A DNA stretch of 64,000 nucleotides, taken from an uncultured Roseibium sp. Lineage in GTDB: Bacteria > Pseudomonadota > Alphaproteobacteria > Rhizobiales > Stappiaceae. Shown here piece after piece: positions 9,207 to 18,589 of this stretch (positions within the stretch are counted from its first letter, which is position 1; each line of letters starts with the position of its first letter). The DNA is taken from NCBI RefSeq assembly GCF_963669205.1, contig NZ_OY769915.1, positions 2,206,001-2,270,000 on the forward strand, given 5' to 3'. A program made the translations under genes and the position numbers. The notes under the pieces are model-generated. The model was not told where the DNA came from. It made no database searches and saw nothing but the letters and a program-made list of their open reading frames with translations.

Positions 9207-9917
9207 ATGTTGCTCACCGAGAGTAGCCACTACGAATATGCTCGAAACTCATTTGTTGAGAAAATTTATGAAGTTTGTCAGAAGTTTGAAGCTGCAGACA
9301 TTTTGGAACTCGGTGGCGGCCGGTATCCGTTCTACACTCACGGCAAGTTCCCAGAAAGCATTAACTCCTACACAGTGAATGACATTGACCAAAGTGAATT
9401 GGATGCGGGTCCAGGCGGCTACAAAACAGCGTGTTTCGATGTATGCGGGGATGTTTCTGATTTCGAAAACAAATACGACGTCATTATTTCTCGTATGTTT
9501 GCCGAACACGTTGCCGATGGAAAGGCAATGCATAGCAACTGTTTGAAGTTGTTGAAGCCCGGGGGGATAGCGTTCCACTACAATCCGAAGCTTTATTCGC
9601 TGCCGTTTTTTGCGAACTTGATCTTACCCGAAGCGGTTTCGAGAGCAATCTTGTTCACTTTCAAACCAAAAACCGGATCTGGCGAGCGGACAAAATTTCC
9701 GGTCCACTATTCCTTGTGCCGTGGTACCTCGGCTTCGATGGAAAGCAAGATACAGGCATTGGGCTACAGTGAAGTTCAAGTAGTTCCATTTTACGGGCAC
9801 AATTATTATTCTCACATACCCCCACTTCAACCCTTCGAAAAGTTCTTTACGTCGCTTTCGATGAAAAATAACTGGTCGTTTTTCAGCACCTTTGTTTACA
9901 CCTTGGCGCGCCGGTGA
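9207..9917 (+). CDS. SAM-dependent methyltransferase (class I fold)
   Basis: A 236-residue protein with motif I of Rossmann-like methyltransferases near residue 35 (ADILELGGGRYPF), an acidic motif II (NDIDQSELDAG), and a post-core segment LKPGGIAFHYNPKLYSLPFF typical of the methyltransferase-11/23 group. ATG at 9207 has GAAAGG 8 bases upstream. It begins a plus-strand series (methyltransferase, GT2, acyltransferase, GT2), so the likely substrate is a sugar or lipid-linked sugar of the EPS repeat unit. The exact substrate cannot be read from sequence. Confidence 0.8.
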   Translation: MLLTESSHYEYARNSFVEKIYEVCQKFEAADILELGGGRYPFYTHGKFPESINSYTVNDIDQSELDAGPGGYKTACFDVCGDVSDFENKYDVIISRMFAEHVADGKAMHSNCLKLLKPGGIAFHYNPKLYSLPFFANLILPEAVSRAILFTFKPKTGSGERTKFPVHYSLCRGTSASMESKIQALGYSEVQVVPFYGHNYYSHIPPLQPFEKFFTSLSMKNNWSFFSTFVYTLARR

Positions 9918-10059
9918 CGGTCTCCGCATGCGAAGACTTGCGAGGTAACCGCTTCTGATGGCTCGCAGGTTTTGGTGTTGACGCTTCGGCTCAACTGTGC
10001 GGTGGGCGCGTTATCGCGAACACCGTATCCCGGTCGAGAATGCACTTACGGATCGACAT

Positions 10060-11046
10060 ATGGTTGAACATCAAAAGGAACGTCTGGAGCAATCTGGGTC
10101 GAAGCCGGAATTGACGGTGATTGTTGTCAGCTACAATACCAGGGATCTGACGCTCAAGGCCCTGGAAACTCTGTTTGCGACTACGCGCGAAGCCACATTC
10201 AATACGATTGTTTATGACAACGCGTCGCAGGATGGGTCAGCGGAGGCAGTCGCAGCGCGGTTTCCTGATGTGACCCTGATTGCCGCAAAGGAAAACATCG
10301 GATTCGCGAGAGCCAACAATGAAGCGGCCAAATTCGCAGATACTGAATGGCTATTGCTCCTGAACCCGGACACGGAGTGCCACAAAGGCGCTGTAGATAA
10401 CCTCTTGGCTTTTGGAAAAGCCAAACCCGAGGCAGGAATCTACGGAGGGCGCACAGTGTTTCCCGACGGGTCGCTGAATATTGCATCCTGCTGGAACAAG
10501 ATCACGCCTTGGAGCTTGTTCTGCTCCGCCTTCGGCCTTTCGGCGCTGTTTCCGAAAAACGCGCTGTTCAATCCCGAAGCTTTTGGCGGATGGAAACGGG
10601 ACAGCGTGCGAAAGGTTGACATCGTCGTCGGCTGTTTTCTGCTTATTCGCCGCAGTCTCTGGGAAGAATTAGACGGGTTCAACACGCGTTATTTCATGTA
10701 CGGAGAAGAAGCCGATCTGTGCCTTCGCGCGCGCGCGCTTGGCTATCATCCAATGATTACGCCTGACGCCCAAATAATGCACCTGATCGGTGCGGCGAGT
10801 GCCAAGCGTACAGACAAGGTGGTCCTCGTGGCAAAGGCCAAGGCAACGCTTATCAATGATCACTGGCCAATGTACCAGCAACCGGTTGGACGTATGCTTC
10901 TGCTCTTGTGGGCGTTCAACCGCTACAGTGCGAGCAGGGTTTTGGGCTTCGTGAAGAGGCATGTTTCCGCTGGCGGGAGCGCAGCGCGATCTGATCATTG
11001 GAAGGCAATTTGGGAAAGCAGGGCGGAGTGGATGTCGGGTTACTAA
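10060..11046 (+). CDS. Glycosyltransferase family 2 (WbbL/rhamnosyltransferase-like)
   Basis: 328 residues from the ATG at 10060. An in-frame GTG at 9997 would add 21 residues without similarity to the family, so I prefer the ATG. Motifs: LTVIVVSYNTRDL at the start, VYDNASQDGS, ENIGFARANNEAA, LLLLNPDTE (acidic metal site), and FFMYGEE-like YFMYGEEADLCLRA, which is the ED-type catalytic base region of WbbL-like rhamnosyltransferases. The C terminus is basic, suggesting membrane association. It lies 142 bases after the methyltransferase and is followed by an acyltransferase. Linkage and donor are not determinable. Confidence 0.85.
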   Translation: MVEHQKERLEQSGSKPELTVIVVSYNTRDLTLKALETLFATTREATFNTIVYDNASQDGSAEAVAARFPDVTLIAAKENIGFARANNEAAKFADTEWLLLLNPDTECHKGAVDNLLAFGKAKPEAGIYGGRTVFPDGSLNIASCWNKITPWSLFCSAFGLSALFPKNALFNPEAFGGWKRDSVRKVDIVVGCFLLIRRSLWEELDGFNTRYFMYGEEADLCLRARALGYHPMITPDAQIMHLIGAASAKRTDKVVLVAKAKATLINDHWPMYQQPVGRMLLLLWAFNRYSASRVLGFVKRHVSAGGSAARSDHWKAIWESRAEWMSGY

Positions 11047-11193
11047 TACCCGCCAGCTGATGCAGATTTTTCGCCGTTGGAAGACTGGGGTGAACGAGAC
11101 TGTCTGCGCCGGTTGTGACCTGCCGGAATTCCGGTACAGTTTGCAAGACGTTGGTTTTTGTCTCCGTTTTTGCAAAAAAGGTGTTTTTCAAAG

Positions 11194-11778
11194 ATGAGTG
11201 TTACGGATGAAGGTCTTCACAGAAAGCAAAAACTGAGCCGGACAGCAAGATTGTGGCGTGTCATCAAGTCTGCAGTGGATCCCAGAGCTTATTTGCACAT
11301 GCTCAAGATCATCAACTACTACAATTATACGCATGTGACGCCGCTGCGCGCTGTTCAGCTTGGCGCAGATCCGGCGATCAGTCCCAATTCCAACTTTAGT
11401 AATCCGGAAAGAATCGAAATTGGGGACCGTTGCCGAATTGGCGCGCGCTGTACGCTCTGGGCTGGTCCTGGAACTGGCCGGGTCATTATCGGTGATGACG
11501 TTTTGTTTGGACCGGAGGTGCTGGTGACCGCTGCGAACTATCGATACAACGACGGCAGTCCGGTAACCAGCCAGGCGATGGACGAGGCGGACGTGGTTAT
11601 CGGCGACGACGTATGGCTCGGTGCTCGAGCGATTGTTCTGCCGGGTGCCAGCATAGGGAACGGGTCGATAATTGGGGCAGGGGCCCTGGTTAAGGGTGAC
11701 ATTCCACCCTTTAGCATTGCGGTCGGAACACCGGCGAGAGTTGTCGCTCAGAGAAAGATCGAAGGGTCCAATGGCTGA
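11194..11778 (+). CDS. Left-handed beta-helix acyltransferase (WcaF/NodL-like)
   Basis: A 194-residue protein whose central half consists of hexapeptide repeats (for example IEIGDRCRIGARCTLWAG, VIIGDDVLFGPEVLV, VVIGDDVWLGARAIVLPGASIGNGSIIGAGALV), the hallmark of LbH acetyl/acyltransferases. The C terminus SIAVGTPARVVAQRK is the usual family ending. It probably adds acetyl groups to an EPS sugar from acetyl-CoA. The ATG at 11194 is preferred over an in-frame TTG at 11158. The last 8 bases overlap the next glycosyltransferase, implying translational coupling. Confidence 0.87.
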   Translation: MSVTDEGLHRKQKLSRTARLWRVIKSAVDPRAYLHMLKIINYYNYTHVTPLRAVQLGADPAISPNSNFSNPERIEIGDRCRIGARCTLWAGPGTGRVIIGDDVLFGPEVLVTAANYRYNDGSPVTSQAMDEADVVIGDDVWLGARAIVLPGASIGNGSIIGAGALVKGDIPPFSIAVGTPARVVAQRKIEGSNG

Positions 11779-12673
11779 CCACTCAGATCTGCCGGAAAGC
11801 GGCGGTGTGTCATACGCCGTGATAATTCCCCATTACGAAGATGTCGCCCGGCTCACCTTGTGCCTGGAAGCGCTTTTCGATGCGGACGATGACGTGCTGG
11901 CTGATGTTGAGGTCGCGGTCGTCGACAACGGTTCCAGCCAAAGTCTCGCAGAGCTTGAAGCTCGATTCCCGCGGGCGCGGTTCCTGATCGAAAAGGAAAA
12001 GGGAGCTGCAGCCGCGCGCAACAAGGGAGTCGCCGAGACGACGGCGCCATATTTGTTCTTTCTGGACGCGGACTGCATACCTGGTCCTGACTGGCTTGAA
12101 ACTGCAAAGCATGCCGTCAATAGGGCTGATCTTGTCGGCGGGCGCATCGACACGTTTGACGAAACCCCTCCGCCGCGCTCGGGTGCGGAAGCTTTCGAGG
12201 CGGTTTTTGCGTTTCGCCAGAAAGCCTACGTTGAAGAGAAAGGGTTTTCGGTTTCTGCAAACCTGTTAACGGCGCGCGCGGTTTTCGAAGATACCGGCGG
12301 ATTTATTGTTGGCGTCTCGGAGGATCTGGACTGGTGCCAGCGGGCCCTGGCGAAAGGCCATAAACTGACGTATGCGGACGACTTGGTGGTCCGCCACCCG
12401 AGCCGGCAGGACTGGACCGCGCTCCGGAAGAAATGGCAGAGGCTCAGTTCCGAAGCATTTCACCTCAACGGGGTATCAATAGGACGTAGACTGATTTGGG
12501 CCTGCAAAGCCTGCGTCGTGCTGCTGTCGCTGGCTGTCCACGCGCCAAAACTGCTTATGAGCTCGAAGCTCGACAGTTCAAAAGAGAGACTTGCGGGCCT
12601 GGTGACGCTCGTTCGACTGCGGATCTGGCGCACCTGCTACATGCTGCTTCAGGCGATGTCACTGAGGTCGTGA
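11771..12673 (+). CDS. Glycosyltransferase family 2
   Basis: 300 residues from the ATG at 11771, which follows the ribosome site GAAGGG and overlaps the end of the acyltransferase gene. GT-A motifs: YAVIIPHYEDVARLTLCLEA, VVDNGSSQSL, EKGAAAARNKGV, and LFFLDADCIPGPDWL (DxD-type metal site). A following acidic segment VSEDLDWCQRALAKGH fits the catalytic base region. A hydrophobic stretch near the C terminus suggests membrane contact. It ends the plus-strand series. Its 3' end faces the beta-helix gene with an 82-base gap. Confidence 0.85.
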   Translation: MADHSDLPESGGVSYAVIIPHYEDVARLTLCLEALFDADDDVLADVEVAVVDNGSSQSLAELEARFPRARFLIEKEKGAAAARNKGVAETTAPYLFFLDADCIPGPDWLETAKHAVNRADLVGGRIDTFDETPPPRSGAEAFEAVFAFRQKAYVEEKGFSVSANLLTARAVFEDTGGFIVGVSEDLDWCQRALAKGHKLTYADDLVVRHPSRQDWTALRKKWQRLSSEAFHLNGVSIGRRLIWACKACVVLLSLAVHAPKLLMSSKLDSSKERLAGLVTLVRLRIWRTCYMLLQAMSLRS

Positions 12674-12755
12674 GTGACGGCCGCATCAGATTCGGGACGA
12701 ACAGCCGTTGTGATTGCAGAATTCATCGCCGATCGATCGGCGCACAGAATGTTAT

Positions 12756-14831
12756 TCAGGCCCTCGGTCCAGGTGGTCCGGCCAGCTGTCCAAAATTGTA
12801 TAGGTCTTCGGAACCGTCCAGCGCCGCTCCAAGGGGGCCGGATCCCTTCGATGCGTAAATGCTTCCCTGTTTGGGGCGCGCCAGGGTGATTGCGTCTTCG
12901 AAGGTCACGGGGAAGTGGATCTGAGTGCCCTTGTCAGCCACATTGAAATTGTCCGCGACCTGGGACCACACCATCATGTTTACATGATTGCCGACCGTGT
13001 TGCTTTTGTCGACGTTGGTGCCGACTGGAACCTTGGCTGCGAAATTACCATTCACGACAAAATTAGATCCCTGGTGGATCAAGATCGGCAAGGCGGATGG
13101 ACCGCCATTGGAAACGCTGTTCGCGTTTCCCGAGCCGTTGAGATCTCCGGGCCAAGGCGTTCCGAGAAAGTTTTGCGAGATGTTCGCACCGTTGCTGTTT
13201 GTGCCATCAATGCGAATGCCGTTTACGGCACCGGTCAGCCAGAAAATATTGTAGCGCACATCCAGATTGTTCACACCGTTGGAAATCGTGTTGGTGAACA
13301 GGCCTTGATAAACCGGGCCTGACCGATAGATGGCCCACCTCCTGTTTTGCGGCTGCAGCCGCAGAGTGACCGTCTCCCAGGGCTCGATCAGAACGCTGGA
13401 GGTTACATTCTTTCGGGCATCGGCGTCGTAAAGGATGAAGCCGCTTGCATCAATAACGATCGGATGAGCGGGCCTGAAGCGCGCCTGAATGGCGAGATCC
13501 AGTTCTCGGGAGGCAGAGGAGGGGTCGCTGAGGGTGATCGTCGACGGCGCGTCGCTTGCATCGATAATGATTAACCGTCCGCGATCGGATGGCCCTATCG
13601 CGAGATCGCCAACGACGTAAGCCTTGTCTCTGGAAAGGGACCCGGACAGTGGTGTCGTCGGCCATGCGGGCGCAAGGTGCCCCTCTACACCCGGAAACAC
13701 AACGTTCCCGATAACGGATAGGCCTGTCTGGGTCTTGCCGCCACTCTGCTCATAGATGTGTATAAAATCCGGATGATACCCGTGATCGCCGATCCAGTCG
13801 TGACATATGTTGTTGGTTATCTCGATGTCTTGGCAGTCATCGAGAATTTCGATGGAATCATCCCAGCAGTAGCGTTGGATGCACCTGTCCACGCGATGAT
13901 TGCGGCCGATGAGCACCACGCCGATGCACAGATACTCGAACGTACAATTGGTGAGTGAAATGCGTGATCCGCCTCTGACATCAAGTCCTTTCGACCTTTT
14001 GGCGGGGCGCAGTCCCGTTTTCCGGGCAACGGGCGCGTCAGATCTGAAATGACACCCGACAAAGCTGACATTTTCCGGATTGCCTCTCTCATTCACTTCG
14101 AAGATCGACGCGCGCCCGGTGACGTTGCCGACAAGCTTGTCCTCTGTGCCATAGTCTTTTCTGAAATAGATACCCTCGAACAGGACATCGCCCTGGGTAT
14201 TTGGCGTCGTGTGTGAAACGATCGCCGCCTCTTCCCAGATGGGGCCGCTCACGTATGTCCACGCCGATGTCGTGATGAGATCAACTGCCGGCTGGTTGGT
14301 CGGCGCTGCCTTGAAGGCGGTTGGAGACGACAGATTGTCGAACTTGCCGGCAAGCAATCCCTTGTTCGTCTGATAGTAGCCCAAACGCCCGAAAAGCGTC
14401 CGGCCGGACAGGTCCTTGCTGATGAGCATGGTGAGTTCGTCAAGGGTTGAGTAGCATTCACCGGCAATTTTGCTTTCGATGACGAGTTTGATGTCATTCC
14501 CATAGATGTCTCTGACAACAATGAGGAGGCCATCATCAACGTCAGGTGTGCCATCCGCCACCAGACGCCCTGACTTGTTTATTGTCCAGACACGTTGTGA
14601 CCCAGCCTGATCCAGAACCGTATCGAGCTCGACTTCGATACCGTTCAAATCAAACGGTTTGAACCCGCCAAATCCGCCGGGTGTCGCCGTTGCAAAAAAA
14701 GCGGGCTGATCGGTCACGACGGACGATTGTGAAGAAAGCGCGGTGCTGCTGAACAGCAATCCCATTCCGGAAAGAATGCCGAGGAAACAACGACGGCTTA
14801 CACGTTCGTCGAAAAGAATGCTGACACTCAT
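12756..14831 (-). CDS. Tat-exported right-handed beta-helix protein
   Basis: A 691-residue protein with a twin-arginine signal (SRRCFLG at residues 12-18, then a hydrophobic run to about residue 35). A large central part (about 215-420 and 500-640) looks like right-handed parallel beta-helix coils, with phrases such as NVSFVGCHFRS, ISLTNCTFEYLCIG, IEITNNICHDW and NISQNFLGTPW. Such helices occur in pectate-lyase-like polysaccharide lyases, epimerases and tailspikes. In this locus a periplasmic lyase or epimerase acting on the nascent EPS is the likeliest role; catalytic residues cannot be assigned with confidence. Tat export implies folding or cofactor loading in the cytoplasm. It is alone on the minus strand, facing the GT2 gene at its 3' end. 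Confidence 0.75.
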   Translation of the reverse strand: MSVSILFDERVSRRCFLGILSGMGLLFSSTALSSQSSVVTDQPAFFATATPGGFGGFKPFDLNGIEVELDTVLDQAGSQRVWTINKSGRLVADGTPDVDDGLLIVVRDIYGNDIKLVIESKIAGECYSTLDELTMLISKDLSGRTLFGRLGYYQTNKGLLAGKFDNLSSPTAFKAAPTNQPAVDLITTSAWTYVSGPIWEEAAIVSHTTPNTQGDVLFEGIYFRKDYGTEDKLVGNVTGRASIFEVNERGNPENVSFVGCHFRSDAPVARKTGLRPAKRSKGLDVRGGSRISLTNCTFEYLCIGVVLIGRNHRVDRCIQRYCWDDSIEILDDCQDIEITNNICHDWIGDHGYHPDFIHIYEQSGGKTQTGLSVIGNVVFPGVEGHLAPAWPTTPLSGSLSRDKAYVVGDLAIGPSDRGRLIIIDASDAPSTITLSDPSSASRELDLAIQARFRPAHPIVIDASGFILYDADARKNVTSSVLIEPWETVTLRLQPQNRRWAIYRSGPVYQGLFTNTISNGVNNLDVRYNIFWLTGAVNGIRIDGTNSNGANISQNFLGTPWPGDLNGSGNANSVSNGGPSALPILIHQGSNFVVNGNFAAKVPVGTNVDKSNTVGNHVNMMVWSQVADNFNVADKGTQIHFPVTFEDAITLARPKQGSIYASKGSGPLGAALDGSEDLYNFGQLAGPPGPRA

Positions 14832-15162
14832 GTCTTTTCAAACTCCTGCGAAGTGTCCTCCGGTTGCCTGCAGGCTAACCAGGCTTCACTCCAGATTGTC
14901 TGCGGCGAATATGGTCGACGCGCTGTGTAACTTTAATCTCTCTTTGACAGCATTGAAAAGGCATAGCGAACGAAGATTTTCCCCGCGTTAGACGACGCTC
15001 GGGGTCGCGAAACGCGCGGGTCAAGTGCGTGTTTCCAAAGGCAGGAACAGTGCGGCGGCGCGGTACACGAGACACAGCTGGAATTGGCAGAGGACCGCAA
15101 TCCGCCTGATCGCCTCAGCTGTCTTTTTCAGGCCGCGTCTTGAGAGTGACCCGGCGCGTTGA
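14832..15162. other. Intergenic stretch without a visible gene
   Basis: 331 bases upstream of the beta-helix gene and downstream of the GT4 gene. No credible open frame is present. It should hold the promoter of the beta-helix gene, but I cannot place it. Confidence 0.45.
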
Positions 15163-16428
15163 TCACGTCGATTCCGACATGTTCGCAGAACCGGAAACCT
15201 TCGACAGTTCCTTGGGCTTTAGAAGCGTGCGGTATGCGTCCAGCATCGAATGTTTTTCGATGTCCCAGTGAAACTCCCGTTGCGCCCTGTCGGTCGCATA
15301 GGCGGTCATTTGCGCGCGTCTCTCAGGGTCTGCAAGCAGATCCATCATGCCTTGGGCGAGGCTCTCCGGAGTGCTGTCTGGGACGATGTGCGCGGCGTCG
15401 CCCGCGTCGATTTTCGCCTGCTCCAGGTCAAACTGTACGAACGGCATGCCGAGGGCCATGTATTCGAAGACCTTGTTCATCGAGAGTTTGTCATTGCAAA
15501 CGTTTGGCGGATCAGGGATGACCCCTATGTCGCATGCGGACAGTTTCTGCAGAAGAGGGGCGCCCGTCATGTAACCCGTAAATTCGATATGACCGGTCAG
15601 ATTGAGCTCAGCAGACATCGCCCGCAGCCTGTCGTAATCCGGACCGTCGCCAATAATGACACAGCCGATATCGTCACGGCCTTGCACATTGACGATGTGA
15701 TCCATCGCCTTGACAAGGTACTCGACACCATCTTGCTCGGCCATGATGCCGACATATCCCGCCAGATATCGGCGTCCGCGCTTGGCATTGGGGTCCGGTT
15801 CCGTCCGTTTGAAACGCGCGATATCCGGAAAACTTCTGACGACCCAAACCTTGTCAGGCGGCATCTTGCCGGTATGGATCGCCCGGTCCTTGAGGGTCTC
15901 ATTGGTGGCCAGGCTGCCATCAGCGAGTTTGAAAGTGCACTTCTCGAAGAACGTCAGCAGGCGATGGAAAAAGCCCTTCTTGCCGAATTTGACTTCGTAG
16001 AGCTCCGGGTTGATGTCGTGCTGGTCGAAAAGAAACTTCTTGCCGAAAAACACCTTGTGGAACATCGCTACGAGAAAAATGAGATCGGGAGGATTGCAGG
16101 CGTGGATCACATCGAACCCGTGCTTTCGCAAAACTTTGATCGACAAACGCATTTCGTGAAAAAGTGCGGCGGAATACTCCGCAAGGTACCCGAGAGCGCC
16201 CGATGCTTCGAGCGGCAGGTTGTGCCGGTAGATGTGAATGCCGTCCAGCGTTTCCTCGTGTGCCGTGTGTTTCTTGCCGGTCGGGCAGATAACCGACACC
16301 TCGTATCCTGCTTGGCGTAGCGCGGTCGCTTCCTGCCAGACGCGGCGGTCAAAAGGGACGGGCAGGTTTTCAACGATGATGAGGACCTTGCCTGCCACAG
16401 GTAACTGTTTGCTGTTCGTTTCAGCCAA
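15163..16428 (-). CDS. Glycosyltransferase family 4
   Basis: About 421 residues with a GT-B fold. The N-terminal domain shows KVLIIVENLPVPFDRRVWQEATALRQAGYEV, here noted as the N-P-V-P-F-D-R-R-V pattern of WcaL/WbpH-like GT4 enzymes. The C-terminal domain shows YVGIMAEQDGVEYLV, CVIIGDGPDYDRL and the E-x7-E catalytic region near NKVFEYMALGMPFV. I chose the TTG at 16428 because GAGGAG lies 8 bases upstream; a TTG at 16449 precedes that site. It probably transfers a hexose from a nucleotide sugar to the lipid-linked EPS intermediate. It is divergent from the exosortase gene across a 268-base AT-rich promoter region. Confidence 0.85.
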   Translation of the reverse strand: MAETNSKQLPVAGKVLIIVENLPVPFDRRVWQEATALRQAGYEVSVICPTGKKHTAHEETLDGIHIYRHNLPLEASGALGYLAEYSAALFHEMRLSIKVLRKHGFDVIHACNPPDLIFLVAMFHKVFFGKKFLFDQHDINPELYEVKFGKKGFFHRLLTFFEKCTFKLADGSLATNETLKDRAIHTGKMPPDKVWVVRSFPDIARFKRTEPDPNAKRGRRYLAGYVGIMAEQDGVEYLVKAMDHIVNVQGRDDIGCVIIGDGPDYDRLRAMSAELNLTGHIEFTGYMTGAPLLQKLSACDIGVIPDPPNVCNDKLSMNKVFEYMALGMPFVQFDLEQAKIDAGDAAHIVPDSTPESLAQGMMDLLADPERRAQMTAYATDRAQREFHWDIEKHSMLDAYRTLLKPKELSKVSGSANMSEST

Positions 16429-16696
16429 CGATCCAACTCCTCGACACAAAATACAATATAAAAATCACGACAGATATACGGCGAATGTGATCGCAAGGTC
16501 AAACAGAACCGAACCAGTCCGGAAGTGCTTTGCAAATTAAGATTAATTGATCAAAATTTTTAGTAAAATTTGCATGAACCCCGCATTTTCACCAATAATT
16601 TAGTTACAAATTGGTCCGGGATATGAGATTTATGGGCCCATAATTAGTGTGCGGCGTCACTCGCCGCCATGGCATCGATTTTGAACGGAAACATTC
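16429..16696. promoter_or_regulatory. AT-rich divergent promoter region (GT4 / exosortase)
   Basis: 268 bases between two divergent genes. Positions about 16530-16640 are far more AT-rich than the flanking genes, with several TAAT/TTTAGTAAAATTT segments. I infer two outward promoters. No specific operator is assigned. Confidence 0.5.
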
Positions 16697-18307
16697 ATGA
16701 CTGCCGATATTCGTAACGATAGTGCCGGTTTATCAAATGACTATGCGTCGTTGGCGATGCGGGCCATACCCTGGATAATTGTTGCTTCCCTGGGTGCAGC
16801 CGCGTTTTTCTGGGATGGCCTGATTTCCCTGGGTGCTGCGTGGTCGCGCCCGGAATACAGCTACGGACCGCTTGTTCCGCTGATCACTCTTTACATGACA
16901 TTGTTGGAAATTCACCGGCACCCGGTGAAACCGGATCATGGCAGTCGTGTCGTCGGTCTGGCGGTCTTTGTGCTGTCGCTGCTTGTCGGTCTGATCGGCA
17001 ATCTGGTTGAAATACCCGACATCATAACGTACGGGTTCATATTGTACGTTGGCGCGTTCATCCTGCTTCTGGCGGGAACACGAGAAGGCTTCAGGTTCTG
17101 GCCGGGCTGGCTGCACCTGATTTTCATGCTGCCTTTGCCTCAGTTTATCTATCTCAAAATTTCGACTGAACTGCAGGCCGTTTCGGCCGAAATAGGTGTT
17201 GCTGTCATTCAGTTTATGGGGATCCCGGTTCTGCTTGACGGCACGGTTATCGACCTCGGAGAGTACAAGCTGCTGGTCGCAGAGGCCTGCAGCGGCCTGC
17301 GCTATTTGTTCCCCCTGTTCAGTTTCGGCTGGCTGATGGCGGTGCTCTACAATGGTCCCAATTGGCACAGGGTTGTCATTTTCCTGGCGACTATTCCCGT
17401 CACGATCCTGATGAACTCCTTCCGGGTTGGCATGATCGGTGTTCTCGTCAACCACTTCGGGATCGGGCACGCGGAAGGCTTCATTCATTATTTCGAAGGC
17501 TGGGTGATCTTCATCTCCTGCACCGTGATTCTGTACATACTTGCTTGGCTCCTGTCGCGTTTCTTTTCATTCGGTCGCGAGCGCCCAAAATACATCATCG
17601 GGATGGACTACGAAGGTGTGCTGGGGCCGTTGAAGAAGTTTCCCTCGGTAATGGCGGGGAAAGCCTTTGTCGCGGCGTCTATCATTGCGTTGGTTGCCGG
17701 TGTCGCCTGGCAATTGGCACCGACGCCCGCACCGGCCTCTATAAACCGGCTCCCGCTTGGAATTTTCCCCATGCATGTCGAGAACTGGCAGGGCAGGGCG
17801 ACAATCCTTGACCGGGATATCGAACGCGTTCTGGGAGCGGATGAGTATCTGCTGGCCGACTACAAACAGGACGGTGCGAACGTCAATCTGCTGATGACGT
17901 TCTACCAGTCGCAGACCAAAGGATCTGGCATTCACTCACCCGAGATCTGCCTGCCCGGTGGTGGTTGGGAAGTCTCCAAGTGGGAACAGAAAACAATCAA
18001 TGTTGGGGCTGCAGACAACGCGAAATCCATAAAGGTCAACCGCGCTGTCATTCAGTTGGGTCTCCAGCGCCAGCTCGTTTACTTCTGGTTTGAACAACGT
18101 GGCAGGCGGATCACCAACGATTTCGAGGCCAAATTCGTTTCCATGTGGGACACGTTCTCGGAAGGCCGTTCCGACGGAGGTCTGGTTCGCGTTGTCACGC
18201 CGATCGCGCCGGGCGAAGACGTGGAACGGGCCGACGATCGCCTGCAGACTTTCCTTGACGGCGTCGTGCCGATGTTGCCGCAGTACTTCCCGGCAATCGA
18301 AGCATAG
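16697..18307 (+). CDS. xrtD: Exosortase fused to EpsI domain (VPLPA-CTERM-specific, XrtD type)
   Basis: 536 residues. Residues 20-295 form the polytopic exosortase, with the catalytic triad of the family: Cys198 in EACSGLRYL, Arg243 in MNSFRVGMIGV and His264 in GFIHYFEGW. Residues about 315-536 form an EpsI-like domain with the conserved SGIHSPEICLPGGGW (His413, Cys418). Exosortases are transpeptidase-like membrane enzymes that cleave C-terminal sorting tags. The fused EpsI domain and the presence of two VPLPA-CTERM proteins in the same window identify the XrtD type. The ATG at 16697 follows a weak GGAAA. Neighbours are EPS genes, as in other exosortase loci. I am confident of the family; substrate pairing is inference from co-occurrence. 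Confidence 0.9.
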   Translation: MTADIRNDSAGLSNDYASLAMRAIPWIIVASLGAAAFFWDGLISLGAAWSRPEYSYGPLVPLITLYMTLLEIHRHPVKPDHGSRVVGLAVFVLSLLVGLIGNLVEIPDIITYGFILYVGAFILLLAGTREGFRFWPGWLHLIFMLPLPQFIYLKISTELQAVSAEIGVAVIQFMGIPVLLDGTVIDLGEYKLLVAEACSGLRYLFPLFSFGWLMAVLYNGPNWHRVVIFLATIPVTILMNSFRVGMIGVLVNHFGIGHAEGFIHYFEGWVIFISCTVILYILAWLLSRFFSFGRERPKYIIGMDYEGVLGPLKKFPSVMAGKAFVAASIIALVAGVAWQLAPTPAPASINRLPLGIFPMHVENWQGRATILDRDIERVLGADEYLLADYKQDGANVNLLMTFYQSQTKGSGIHSPEICLPGGGWEVSKWEQKTINVGAADNAKSIKVNRAVIQLGLQRQLVYFWFEQRGRRITNDFEAKFVSMWDTFSEGRSDGGLVRVVTPIAPGEDVERADDRLQTFLDGVVPMLPQYFPAIEA

Positions 18308-18589
18308 CTTGCGGCTGAACAGAAGCGGTCCGGCGTACCGGGCCGCTCATGCATTCAAGACATTCTCCTGAAGCGAAAAGGTGTTTGTTACGCGTCTCCG
18401 GCCCTAAACCGGTGCCCACAGACCTGCCTTACCGGGAAGCTGCACCCCGTGCCGAACGCGCTCATCGTGGAGGCTAACTCGCAGCACGTCTCCGTTTTTT
18501 GATGCATGGCGTTTAAAATCGGATAAGAGGGGACGGCGGGTCAGTCGCAAGACCTGACCGAGTGATTTCCAGGACGGACGACGCCGAAA

